A program made the translations under genes and the position numbers. Below are positions 51,737 through 62,683 of a DNA stretch of 64,000 nt, in pieces. The DNA lies in NCBI GenBank assembly GCA_900550465.1, contig URSC01000002.1:62001-126000 (forward strand), written 5' to 3'. Numbering within the stretch: the first letter of the stretch is position 1; every line of letters starts with the position of its first letter. Source of the stretch: an uncultured Alistipes sp. Its GTDB lineage: Bacteria > Bacteroidota > Bacteroidia > Bacteroidales > UBA932. The notes beneath the pieces are model-generated. The model did no database searches, was not told where the DNA came from, and saw only the letters and a program-made list of their open reading frames with translations.

Positions 51737-52399
51737 ATGATTGTAGGTTATCTCAGAGTCAGTACTGGCAAACAGCATTTGGCCAATCAGAAGGAGGAGA
51801 TCCTCCGCTACACTGAAGCACGACAGCTCACTGTCGACTGCTGGGTCACGGAAATCGTCAGCGGAAAGAAAAACGAAAAAGAGCGGAAACTGGGTCGTCT
51901 GCTGCGCAGGCTCAAGCCCGGTGACACACTCATTGTTACTGAAATATCCAGATTAAGCCGCACTCTCACCGACATCATGGAGATTACGGGGAAATGTCTG
52001 CGGAAGAAAATCCGACTATACACTACCAAGGAAGGATATACCTTCGATGACAGTATCAACAGCAAAGTTCTGTGCTTTGCTTTCGGCCTGGTAGCAGAAA
52101 TAGAGAGAAACCTCATTTCAATGCGGACTAAGGAGGCCCTGGCAATGCGTAAGGCCAACGGAGTAATCCTAGGCCGGCGGAAAGGCAGTTACACCAAGCT
52201 CAACATCCTGATAGACAACACGCACACTGTACTGGAGATGCTGGAAGACCAATACACTATCCTGGATATCTGCCGCCACTTCGACATATCGCGCGAGACC
52301 TTCAATAAATTCCGCCGGCTGACACCTTCCGTCAACGAACTGACTCTTAGGAACAATTTGCTGCGCGGCCTCCCGTTGCGTATGGAAACGGGAGAATAG
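51737..52399 (+). CDS. Serine recombinase, Mpi-type DNA invertase
   Basis: Seen: 220 residues. The catalytic domain starts MIVGYLRVSTGKQ with Ser9, continues with ISRLSRTLTDIMEITG and LVAEIERNLISMRTKEALAM (long helix E), and ends in a helix-turn-helix (TILDICRHFDISRETFNKFR). Family: this arrangement matches the master DNA invertase (Mpi) group of Bacteroidales that flips many capsule promoters at once. No inverted repeats flank this gene, so it likely acts at other sites; the promoter in inverted repeats at 15839-16016 is a candidate. It lies immediately beside the 5S/23S operon, tail to tail, with one terminator between them. Confidence 0.85.
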   Translation: MIVGYLRVSTGKQHLANQKEEILRYTEARQLTVDCWVTEIVSGKKNEKERKLGRLLRRLKPGDTLIVTEISRLSRTLTDIMEITGKCLRKKIRLYTTKEGYTFDDSINSKVLCFAFGLVAEIERNLISMRTKEALAMRKANGVILGRRKGSYTKLNILIDNTHTVLEMLEDQYTILDICRHFDISRETFNKFRRLTPSVNELTLRNNLLRGLPLRMETGE

Positions 52400-52412
52400 A
52401 AGACGTAGACAT

Positions 52413-52449
52413 AAAAAAAGCCCCCGGAGCGTCATGCTCCGAGGGCTCT
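52413..52449 (-). terminator. Terminator of the 23S-5S rRNA operon
   Basis: Minus strand: AGAGCCCTCGGAGC and GCTCCGGGGGCT form a long GC-rich stem around ATGAC, followed by TTTTTTT. It lies just after the 5S gene and 13 nt from the recombinase stop codon on the other strand; it may serve both directions. Confidence 0.9.
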
Positions 52450-52452
52450 AAG

Positions 52453-52565
52453 GGGCGGCGGCTACCTACTCTCCCACCCCTGTTAGGGCAGTACCATCGG
52501 CACAAGTGCGTTTAACTTCTCTGTTCGGAATGGGAAGAGGTTGGTCCACACCGTTATAACCACCA
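52453..52565 (-). rRNA. rrf: 5S ribosomal RNA
   Basis: Minus strand begins TGGTGGTTATAACGGTGTGG, holds the conserved loop ACCTCTTCCCATTCCGAACA and ends with the complementary acceptor GCCGCCGCCCC. The size of about 113 nt is normal. It is about 80 nt after 23S. Ends are set by eye, accurate to a few bases. Confidence 0.95.
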
Positions 52566-52647
52566 TGATTTCTCTGTCACTTTCGTGACGTATTCTATAA
52601 GAAATGAGAGAGACAACTCAGTATTATTGTTTGTTTTTCTGCGTCAT

Positions 52648-55518
<2,871 letters not shown>

Positions 55519-55863
55519 TCTCGATATGATTTAGTATTCGTCTCGTATTTGGATCAATTGTAGTCCCATTAAAATTTACATCTTAACAGACTTATTAACC
55601 TATATACTTTTACCTCGTTATCTCTCTCAGTCTTTTCAATGAACTATCCGTTTTTCTCAAACGGGCTGCAAATATATGGGCGATTTTTTAAACCACCAAA
55701 TTTTTCTGCAAAAAATTTTCAAAAATTTTTGAAAAAATTTTATCTCTTTTAACCAAGTTGCTGAAAACAAAGAAGATATAATTTAAAATTTCTTGAAAGA
55801 ATTTTTCATAAAAATTTTTGGTTAAATTTGTATCCAAAACCAAACCTTCCTAATACCTATCTT
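55519..55863. other. 345-bp divergent region between 23S rRNA and the OPT gene
   Basis: Holds the rRNA leader and promoter on the minus strand and a very A/T-rich stretch (55690-55830) that includes TAAATTTG at 55823-55830, a candidate -7 box for the OPT gene. No tRNA-Ile/Ala, no 16S 3' end and no small gene are visible. Confidence 0.75.
55669..55700 (-). promoter_or_regulatory. Promoter of the 23S-5S operon
   Basis: Minus strand: TTTG at 55697-55700, 20-bp spacer, TATATTTG at 55669-55676, a near-consensus Bacteroidetes promoter. The leader of about 145 nt contains CTGAGAGAGATAAC (complement of 55617-55630), which can pair with GTTGTCTCTCTCAT after the 23S 3' end (complement of 52604-52617) over 13 bp, forming the processing stem around 23S. 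Confidence 0.8.
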
Positions 55864-57867
55864 ATGAGCGAAGAAAATAAAAAAGTAACTCTTCCCGAAA
55901 ACGCATTCCGGGAACTGAAACCCGGCGAGAAGTACCAGCCTCTTCTCAATCCGGACAAAGTCTATCCTGAGGTAACTGTATGGTCCGTGACCATCGGCCT
56001 CGTGATGACCATCATCTTCTCTGCTGCCGCAGCTTTCCTCGGATTGAAAGTAGGGCAGGTCTTCGAGGCCGCCATACCTATATCTATAATAGCGGTAGGA
56101 CTCTCCAGCGCATTCAAGCGCAAGAACGCCCTGGGCGAGAATGTCATCATCCAGTCCATCGGCGCCTGCTCCGGTGTAATAGTGGCAGGAGCGATATTCA
56201 CCCTCCCGGCCCTGTACATCCTGCAGGACAGATATCCGGAACTCACGGTGGATTTCTCCAAGATATTCCTCAGCTCTCTCATCGGAGGAGTGCTCGGTAT
56301 CCTGCTGCTGATTCCTTTCCGCAAATATTTCGTAAAGGAGCAGCACGGCAAATACCCCTTCCCCGAGGCTACCGCCACCACTCAGGTACTGGTCAGCGGC
56401 GAGTCCGGAGGCAAGGGAGCCAAGACACTGCTTATCAGCGGTCTGATCGGAGGTCTCTACGACTTCATCGTATCCACCTTCGGATGGTGGTCCGAGGTCT
56501 TCACCTCCAGGGTACTGCCCTGGGGCGAGCAGGTGGCCACCAACGCAAAGCTGCTCTTCAAGGTCAATGTGGGAGCGGCAGTCCTCGGCCTCGGCTACAT
56601 CATCGGCCTCAAGTATTCATTCATCATCTGCTGCGGCTCGTTCCTCGTATGGTTCATCATTATTCCGCTGATGAACCTGATCTTCGGAGACAGCGTAGTG
56701 GACCTGATGGGCTCGGGCCTGACGGCGACCGTAGGCTCGATGTCGCCTGAGGAGATCTTCACCAACTACGCCCGCCACATCGGCATCGGAGGCATCGCCA
56801 CCGCCGGCATCATCGGCATCATCAAGTCAGCCGGTATCATCAAGTCCGCACTGGGCCTGGCCGGCAAGGAGTTCCGCGGCAAGAAGGACGGCGCCGGCAC
56901 CCAGGAGGCCCGCACTCAGAGAGACCTGTCCATGAAGATCATAATCATCGGCCTGACCGTTACCCTGGCCCTGATGTTCGTATTCTTCTACTTCGGAGTG
57001 CTGGACAACCTGTGGCACGCCGTAATAGCCCTCCTAGTAGTGGCAGTCATCGCCTTCCTGTTCACCACAGTGGCCGCCAACGCGATAGCCATAGTCGGCA
57101 CCAACCCCGTCAGCGGCATGACCCTGATGACCCTTATCCTGGCCTCCATCATCCTGGTGGCAGCAGGACTCAAGGGCACTTCCGGCATGGCCGCCGCCCT
57201 GATCATCGGAGGCGTGGTCTGCACCGCACTCTCCATGGCCGGAGGCTTCATCACCGACCTGAAGATAGGTTACTGGATCGGAACCACCCCCCGCAAGCAG
57301 GAGGGATGGAAGTTCTTAGGAACAATAGTGGCCGCCGCCACCGTCGCAGGAGTGATGATGATTCTCAACGACACCTTCGGATTCACCGGTGAAGGTGCCC
57401 TCGTAGCTCCTCAGGCCAATGCCATGGCCGCCGTCATCGAGCCCCTGATGCTCGGAGGCAGCGCTCCCTGGCTGATGTACGGCATCGGAGCCGCCATCGC
57501 CATCATCCTTACCCTGTTCAAGGTACCCGCCCTGCCCTTCGCGCTCGGAATGTTCATTCCCATCGAACTCAACCTTCCCCTGATGATCGGAGGAGCCGTC
57601 GCATGGTATGTGGGCTCCCGCAGCAAGGACAAGGCCATCAACGAGGCCCGCAAGGAGAAAGGCACCCTCGTGGCTTCCGGATTCATCGCCGGCGGCGCCC
57701 TGATGGGAGTCGTATCCGCGATCATGCGCTTTGCCGACGTGAACCTGGTCAATACTCAGTGGCAGTCCTCCACCCCCGCGGTATGGGTTGCCCTCGGAGT
57801 ATATATCCTGCTGATTGCCTACATGATCTGGGCATGTAAGAAAACTGACGCCGCCGAAGAGAAATAA
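55864..57867 (+). CDS. OPT-family oligopeptide transporter
   Basis: Seen: 667 residues from ATG 55864 with about 14-16 hydrophobic segments, an N-terminal motif VWSVTIGLVMTIIFSAAAAF, and GTNPVSGMTLMTLILAS, which are characteristic of the OPT family. Family: proton-coupled uptake of oligopeptides or metal-siderophore complexes at the inner membrane. The frame runs open from 55828, but MSEENKK at 55864 follows an A-rich stretch and is preferred. Neighbours: ZIP transporter 2 nt downstream and peptidase T after that, so imported peptides could be degraded by PepT (inference). Confidence 0.9.
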   Translation: MSEENKKVTLPENAFRELKPGEKYQPLLNPDKVYPEVTVWSVTIGLVMTIIFSAAAAFLGLKVGQVFEAAIPISIIAVGLSSAFKRKNALGENVIIQSIGACSGVIVAGAIFTLPALYILQDRYPELTVDFSKIFLSSLIGGVLGILLLIPFRKYFVKEQHGKYPFPEATATTQVLVSGESGGKGAKTLLISGLIGGLYDFIVSTFGWWSEVFTSRVLPWGEQVATNAKLLFKVNVGAAVLGLGYIIGLKYSFIICCGSFLVWFIIIPLMNLIFGDSVVDLMGSGLTATVGSMSPEEIFTNYARHIGIGGIATAGIIGIIKSAGIIKSALGLAGKEFRGKKDGAGTQEARTQRDLSMKIIIIGLTVTLALMFVFFYFGVLDNLWHAVIALLVVAVIAFLFTTVAANAIAIVGTNPVSGMTLMTLILASIILVAAGLKGTSGMAAALIIGGVVCTALSMAGGFITDLKIGYWIGTTPRKQEGWKFLGTIVAAATVAGVMMILNDTFGFTGEGALVAPQANAMAAVIEPLMLGGSAPWLMYGIGAAIAIILTLFKVPALPFALGMFIPIELNLPLMIGGAVAWYVGSRSKDKAINEARKEKGTLVASGFIAGGALMGVVSAIMRFADVNLVNTQWQSSTPAVWVALGVYILLIAYMIWACKKTDAAEEK

Positions 57868-57869
57868 CG

Positions 57870-58676
57870 ATGCTGAGCGACAGTAATTTCCCCATTGCAC
57901 TGCTCCTGACCCTCATCGCGGGACTGTCCACCGGACTCGGAGGGGTGATTGTGCTGCTGACAAGAAAATTCAGCACGAAGACCCTCTCATTTGCCCTCGG
58001 TTTCTCGGCAGGAGTGATGCTCTTCATCTCCATGACGGAACTTTTCGCCGAGGCCAGAGCCAGCCTCGGCTCCGCCTTCGGAGAGAGGACGGGGCTGCTG
58101 TATACTGTCCTGGCCTTCTTCGCGGGGATAGCGCTGATTGCCCTCATTGACAATCTGATACCCTCGAAGGACAATCCCCATGAATATTCCGCCGCCCCCT
58201 CGGAGGACGGCGCCGTCCCGGACAGTACGGGGCTCATGCGGCTGGGGCTCTTCTCCGTGATTGCCATTGCCATACACAATTTCCCGGAGGGCATGGCCAC
58301 CTTCGTGAGCGCCATGGAAAGCCCCCGGACGGGTATTTCCATCGCTGTGGCTGTGGCGATCCACAACATTCCGGAAGGCATAATGGTTGCAATACCGATT
58401 TACTATGCCACGCGGAAAAAGGGCAAGGCCGTCGGGAACGCCTTCCTGTCCGGACTCGCCGAGCCGGTGGGGGGAGTCGTCGGTTACCTGCTGCTCTCGA
58501 GGATATTCGACCAGTCCCTGAACGGAACGGTACTCGCAGTGGTCGCGGGTATCATGACCTATATCGCATTAGATGAGCTTCTTCCGTCCGCCGAAAAGTT
58601 CGGGCACCACCACCTGTCCATCATCGGGGTCATAGCCGGTATGGCGGTAATGGCGGCAAGTATGATTTTGATTTAG
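57870..58676 (+). CDS. zupT: ZIP-family zinc/metal transporter
   Basis: Seen: 268 residues, about eight membrane segments, with the metal-binding helices HNFPEGMATF and HNIPEGIMVAIPIYYA, the signature of ZIP (ZupT) transporters, and GLAEPVGGVVGYLLL. A histidine pair HHH at the C-terminal part may bind metal. Family: imports Zn2+ and other divalent ions. It lies 2 nt after the OPT gene and 15 nt before pepT, a zinc-dependent peptidase, which makes a nutrient-metal operon plausible. Confidence 0.92.
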   Translation: MLSDSNFPIALLLTLIAGLSTGLGGVIVLLTRKFSTKTLSFALGFSAGVMLFISMTELFAEARASLGSAFGERTGLLYTVLAFFAGIALIALIDNLIPSKDNPHEYSAAPSEDGAVPDSTGLMRLGLFSVIAIAIHNFPEGMATFVSAMESPRTGISIAVAVAIHNIPEGIMVAIPIYYATRKKGKAVGNAFLSGLAEPVGGVVGYLLLSRIFDQSLNGTVLAVVAGIMTYIALDELLPSAEKFGHHHLSIIGVIAGMAVMAASMILI

Positions 58677-58691
58677 TTAAATATTTTAGAT

Positions 58692-59918
58692 ATGGAAAAA
58701 ATAGTTGACAGATTTCTGAGGTACGTGGCATTCGACACGACATCGAACCCGGACTCGCAGAGTCAGCCCAGTACCAACAAGCAGTTTGCCCTTCTGGATC
58801 AGCTCCGAAAAGAATTGGAGGCCATGGGGCTTGAAAAAGTAGAACTTGATAAATATGGATACCTGATGGCATCCATACCCTCCAACATAGAAGAGGACGT
58901 CCCCGCCATAGGATTCATCTCCCATGTGGACACCTCCCCCGATGCCCCCGGCAGCGGCATCAAGCCCCGTATAGTGGAGAACTACGACGGCAAGGCCATC
59001 ACTCTCAACGAGGCTAAAGGCATGGTTCTCGACCCGGAAGAATTCCCCGAGCTGAAGGACTATGTGGGCCAGACCCTGATCACCACCGACGGCAACACCC
59101 TGCTCGGAGCAGATGACAAAGCCGGAGTGGCCGAAATCATGGCCGCCGCCGAATACATCATGGAACATCCTGAATTCAAGCACGGTCCCATCAAGATCGG
59201 CTTCACCCCCGACGAGGAAATCGGCCGCGGAGTGGACCATTTCGACGTGGCCAGGTTCGGTGCCAAATACGCCTACACCATGGATGGAGGCGCCATCGGC
59301 GAACTCGAGTACGAGAACTTCAACGCCGCGGCCGCCAAGCTGCACATCCAGGGCCGCAACATCCACCCGGGCTACGCCAAGGACAAGATGCTCAATGCGA
59401 TACTCATCGCGTCCGAGCTCAACGACATGCTGCCCGTATGGCAGAGACCCGAATACACCGAGGGCTACGACGGATTCATCCACATCACCAAGTTCACCGG
59501 CGTGGTCGAGGAGGCCGACATCCAGTACATCATCCGCGACCACGACTTCGAGCTGTTCGAGCGCAAGAAGAAGATGATACAGGAGTGCGCCGACTTCATC
59601 AACTGCAAGTACGGAGCCGGTGTCGTGACCGTCGACATCAAGGACCAGTACTACAACATGAAGAAGGAGGTAGAGCCCCACTACCACATCATCGAGAAGG
59701 CAGTCGAGGCCATGAAGGCCGCGGGCATCAAGCCCAACATCCGTCCCATCCGCGGCGGTACGGACGGCGCCCGCCTCTCGTTCATGGGCCTGCCCTGCCC
59801 CAACATCTTCGCCGGCGGCCTCAACTTCCACGGCAAGTACGAGTATCTGCCCGTGCAGAGCATGGAGAAGGCCTCGGAGGTCATCCTGAACATCATCCGG
59901 AATTTCACAGTAAAATAA
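58692..59918 (+). CDS. pepT: Peptidase T (tripeptidase)
   Basis: Seen: 408 residues with the zinc ligands in FISHVDTSPDAPGSG (His-x-Asp) near 76-90, LLGADDKAGVAEIM near 137-150, FTPDEEIGRG (Glu-Glu) near 173-182 and the C-terminal His in GLNFHGKYEYLP. Family: M20 metallopeptidase that removes the N-terminal residue from tripeptides. It is the third gene of OPT-zupT-pepT. Its stop overlaps the start of the AlaX-like gene by one base. Confidence 0.96.
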   Translation: MEKIVDRFLRYVAFDTTSNPDSQSQPSTNKQFALLDQLRKELEAMGLEKVELDKYGYLMASIPSNIEEDVPAIGFISHVDTSPDAPGSGIKPRIVENYDGKAITLNEAKGMVLDPEEFPELKDYVGQTLITTDGNTLLGADDKAGVAEIMAAAEYIMEHPEFKHGPIKIGFTPDEEIGRGVDHFDVARFGAKYAYTMDGGAIGELEYENFNAAAAKLHIQGRNIHPGYAKDKMLNAILIASELNDMLPVWQRPEYTEGYDGFIHITKFTGVVEEADIQYIIRDHDFELFERKKKMIQECADFINCKYGAGVVTVDIKDQYYNMKKEVEPHYHIIEKAVEAMKAAGIKPNIRPIRGGTDGARLSFMGLPCPNIFAGGLNFHGKYEYLPVQSMEKASEVILNIIRNFTVK

Positions 59919-60382
59919 TGGAAGAGAACATCCAGCTCAACGCGCACAACAAGGAGGAATACCCTCCGATGCACACGGCGGAACATATCCTCAACCAGAC
60001 GATGGTGCGGATGTTCGGCTGTCCCCGCTCGCGCAACGCCCATATCGAGCGGAAGAAGAGCAAATGCGACTATCTGCTGGCGGAGTGCCCCACTCCGGAG
60101 CAGGTCCAGGCCATTGAGGACAAGGTCAATGAGGTGATAGCGGCAGCCCTGCCGGTCACCATTGAGTTCGTTCCTCTGTCAGAGGCAGGTGCAATAGTCG
60201 ACCTGAGCAAACTGCCGGAGAATGTCTCGCAGACCCTCCGGATAGTCAGGGTCGGGGACTACGACGCCTGCGCCTGCATCGGGGCCCACGTCTCCAATAC
60301 CTCGGAGATCGGGCACTTCCGGATACTCTCGCATGACTTCGCCGACGGACGGTGGAGAGTCCGCTTCAAGGTCGAGGGATAG
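59918..60382 (+). CDS. AlaX-like trans-editing protein
   Basis: Seen: 154 residues from ATG 59918. PMHTAEHILNQTM holds the HxxxH zinc site and CACIGAHVSNTSEIG the CxxxH completing it, so it is the stand-alone second additional domain of threonyl/alanyl-tRNA synthetases. Family: AlaX hydrolyses mischarged tRNA-Ala (Ser or Gly). A first ATG at 59918 overlaps the pepT stop as TAATG; the open frame extends far upstream inside pepT, which is not coding. The specificity (Ala versus Thr tRNA) is not settled. Confidence 0.85.
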   Translation: MEENIQLNAHNKEEYPPMHTAEHILNQTMVRMFGCPRSRNAHIERKKSKCDYLLAECPTPEQVQAIEDKVNEVIAAALPVTIEFVPLSEAGAIVDLSKLPENVSQTLRIVRVGDYDACACIGAHVSNTSEIGHFRILSHDFADGRWRVRFKVEG

Positions 60383-60439
60383 AGGGGTGGCACGGTAATT
60401 GACAGCTTTCATATTTCAGAATCACAAAGCATCTGAAGT

Positions 60440-61195
60440 ATGAAAGCTGTTTCATTTATTATTGCGGCGGCTGCCGCCACAGTTCTTTCCTGCGGCCTGA
60501 TGAATGCCCAGGATGCTCCATATAAAGACAAATTCCGCTATATCGAGGTCACCGGCACCTCCGAGGTAGAGATTATTCCGGACGAGATACATTTTGTAAT
60601 CGGCATCAAGGAATATTTCGAGGAGGAATTCGACGGAGTCTCCAAACCCGAGGAATACAGGACAAAAGTCCGTATCGAGGACATCGAGTCGCAGATGCGC
60701 GAAGCCCTTCACTCCATCGGCATCACCGACAACGACATCCGCACCCAGGACGTGGGCGATTACTGGAGGGAGCGGGGCCTGGATTTCCTCATCGGCAAGA
60801 ATCTGGACATCACCCTGCACGATTTCACGATGATAGACAGGATCATCTCCGTCATAGACACTAAGGGAGTAAGTTCCATGCGTATCGGGGAAATGAGCAA
60901 CAAGGACATCCTCAAATACCACGAGCAGGGCAAGAAAGACGCGCTGCTGGCCGCTAAGGACAAAGCCGGATACATGGCGGAGGCCCTCGGTGAGAAAATC
61001 GGGAAAGTCCTCAGCATCGTAGAGCACGGCGGCGGAACAGACCACTACACGGTCGTCCAGAACAGCAAGCTCCGCATGGACGGAGCCGCACTCGGCTCAG
61101 CCGAAGCCGCCCCGGCAGCCTCCGCCTCCGACGCCTTCCGCACCATCAAGTACACCTACTCGGTCACCTGCCGCTTCGCCCTCAAAGGCTGGTAA
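60440..61195 (+). CDS. SIMPL-domain periplasmic protein
   Basis: Seen: 251 residues with an N-terminal signal (MKAVSFIIAAAAATVLSCGL, possible cleavage after NAQ) and the SIMPL start FRYIEVTGTSEVEIIPDEIH. The central part GKKDALLAAKDKAGYMAEAL is the usual helix. Family: SIMPL proteins are exported, form oligomers and are linked to stress protection; their mechanism is unclear. It stands alone with a 57-nt gap after the AlaX-like gene and is convergent with the DUF4143 ATPase gene, whose stop directly abuts its own. Confidence 0.88.
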   Translation: MKAVSFIIAAAAATVLSCGLMNAQDAPYKDKFRYIEVTGTSEVEIIPDEIHFVIGIKEYFEEEFDGVSKPEEYRTKVRIEDIESQMREALHSIGITDNDIRTQDVGDYWRERGLDFLIGKNLDITLHDFTMIDRIISVIDTKGVSSMRIGEMSNKDILKYHEQGKKDALLAAKDKAGYMAEALGEKIGKVLSIVEHGGGTDHYTVVQNSKLRMDGAALGSAEAAPAASASDAFRTIKYTYSVTCRFALKGW

Positions 61196-62479
61196 TCACA
61201 CCCGCAGACAACTGATAGGGACAACACAGACTCCATCGCTGCGGCGATAAGCATACTGACCGGTGCCAGTAAGAACCATAAGGAAGGACGGGGCACTCAT
61301 GGCCTCAGTGTCAATCTTACCTGCAAGTTTCAGCAATGTCCTGGCACCGGACTCTATAAGAGTATCTCCTCCGAGTTTGATCTCAATCAGACCGTAACGG
61401 CCGTTACGAAGATGAATGACTGCATCACATTCAAGTCCGGTCTTGTCACGATAATGGTACAGTTTGCCGTCAAGAGCCTCTGCATAAACACGGAGGTCGC
61501 GTACAGCCATTGTCTCGAAAAACAACCCGAGGGTATTCAGATCTGCAAGCAAGTCCTCAGGTCCCGTACCGACAGAGGCCGCTGCTATGGACGGATCAGC
61601 AAAATACCTTGTATCAGAAGTGCGGATAGCCGTTTTGGATCTCAGATTGGGATTCCAAGCAGGAAGATCCTCTATCACAAATATCTTCCTGAGTGCGCGT
61701 AAATAAGATGCAATGGTGTCTTCCGTCATGCTTCCGGCACGGTTGCCCGACAGATCCGCATATATCGTACTCAACGGCACCTGCTGGCCTTGATGCCTGG
61801 CATAGGAGCGCATCAGTCTACGCGCAAAATCCGCATCCCTGCAGACATCGTCCACTCTTGAGATATCGCTTTCACACACAGCGTCAGCATAGTTCAACGC
61901 CTGTCGCAATGCAGCTTTCCTTGAAAGATCCAGCGAGCCCGGCCATCCGCCCCTGCATATCAAGAATGCCAGTGACTCCAAAGACATATTTTCAGCAGAG
62001 GCCGGAACAAATTCTCCAGAAAACATAGACTCAAGACGCACACTGCCGTTTGACTCTCCGGACTCCCAAAGACTCATTGTCCGCATGGTAAGTCTTGCTA
62101 TCCTGCCTATGCCGGAATGCGTCTGTTCTGATAAATCCGGAGGAACAGCAGAACCTGTCAGGATAAACTGCCCGGGAGACCGTCTGTGGCTGGTCTCGAA
62201 TCTGACAGTATCCCACAATGACGGTGCCAGCTGCCACTCGTCGATCACCCTCGGAACTGCTCCTTGAAGCAGTACCTGAGGATCCGTCTCCGCTAATATA
62301 AGATTTGCCTGACGGTTTTTCGGCTCGTCCATATAAATAATGCTTCCGGCCTGCTGCTCTGCCGTCGTAGTCTTGCCGCACCACTTCGGACCTTGAATCA
62401 GTACAGCTCCCGATGCCTCCAATTGTTCACTGAGAAGCTTGTCGGCAATTCGTTTTCTGTATGTAATAGGCTCTTCCAT
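61196..62479 (-). CDS. AAA-family ATP-binding protein with DUF4143
   Basis: Seen: 427 residues from ATG 62479. Walker A is GPKWCGKTTTAEQ near 29-41 and Walker B is a YMDEPK/IDEWQLA type near 50-90. The C-terminal DUF4143 part shows CDAVIHLRNGRYGLIEIKLG, with Asp, Glu and Lys like a PD-(D/E)xK nuclease core (D...E-x-K). Family: very abundant in Bacteroidetes and archaea, function unknown, often variable between strains. The start is preferred over the longer frame to 62512 because it follows the promoter box. A 23-bp repeat array lies 67 bp upstream. The nuclease comparison is inference. Confidence 0.85.
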   Translation of the reverse strand: MEEPITYRKRIADKLLSEQLEASGAVLIQGPKWCGKTTTAEQQAGSIIYMDEPKNRQANLILAETDPQVLLQGAVPRVIDEWQLAPSLWDTVRFETSHRRSPGQFILTGSAVPPDLSEQTHSGIGRIARLTMRTMSLWESGESNGSVRLESMFSGEFVPASAENMSLESLAFLICRGGWPGSLDLSRKAALRQALNYADAVCESDISRVDDVCRDADFARRLMRSYARHQGQQVPLSTIYADLSGNRAGSMTEDTIASYLRALRKIFVIEDLPAWNPNLRSKTAIRTSDTRYFADPSIAAASVGTGPEDLLADLNTLGLFFETMAVRDLRVYAEALDGKLYHYRDKTGLECDAVIHLRNGRYGLIEIKLGGDTLIESGARTLLKLAGKIDTEAMSAPSFLMVLTGTGQYAYRRSDGVCVVPISCLRV

Positions 62480-62500
62480 CAGCGTTATTTTTGACTTTTG

Positions 62501-62508
62501 CAAATATA
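62501..62508 (-). promoter_or_regulatory. Candidate -7 box of the DUF4143 ATPase gene
   Basis: Minus strand TATATTTG, 21 nt before ATG 62479. No good -33 is present; the repeats begin 38 bp further upstream. Confidence 0.55.
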
Positions 62509-62545
62509 ACACTAAATATTGAAATAAAATAATTTACGAAGACTT

Positions 62546-62683
62546 ATTCACCAAGTTGGACTGTTTTCATTCACCAAGTTGGACTGTTTTCATTCACCAA
62601 GTTGGACTGTTTTCATTCACCAAGTTGGACTGTTTTCATTCACCAAGTTGGACTGTTTTCATTCACCAAGTCGGCCGTTATTC
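62546..62683. repeat. Six 23-bp tandem repeats (iteron-like)
   Basis: Five identical units attcaccaagttggactgtt+ttc start at 62546, 62569, 62592, 62615 and 62638; a sixth, degenerate unit occupies 62661-62683 and codes for the end of the glycosyltransferase. Each unit contains the 9-bp palindrome CCAAGTTGG. The 23-bp period is close to two turns of DNA, so the palindromes lie on nearly the same face. Confidence 0.9.

Noticed and set aside
62546..62683. CRISPR array
   Set aside because: The 23-bp units are strictly tandem with no unique spacers and no cas genes nearby.
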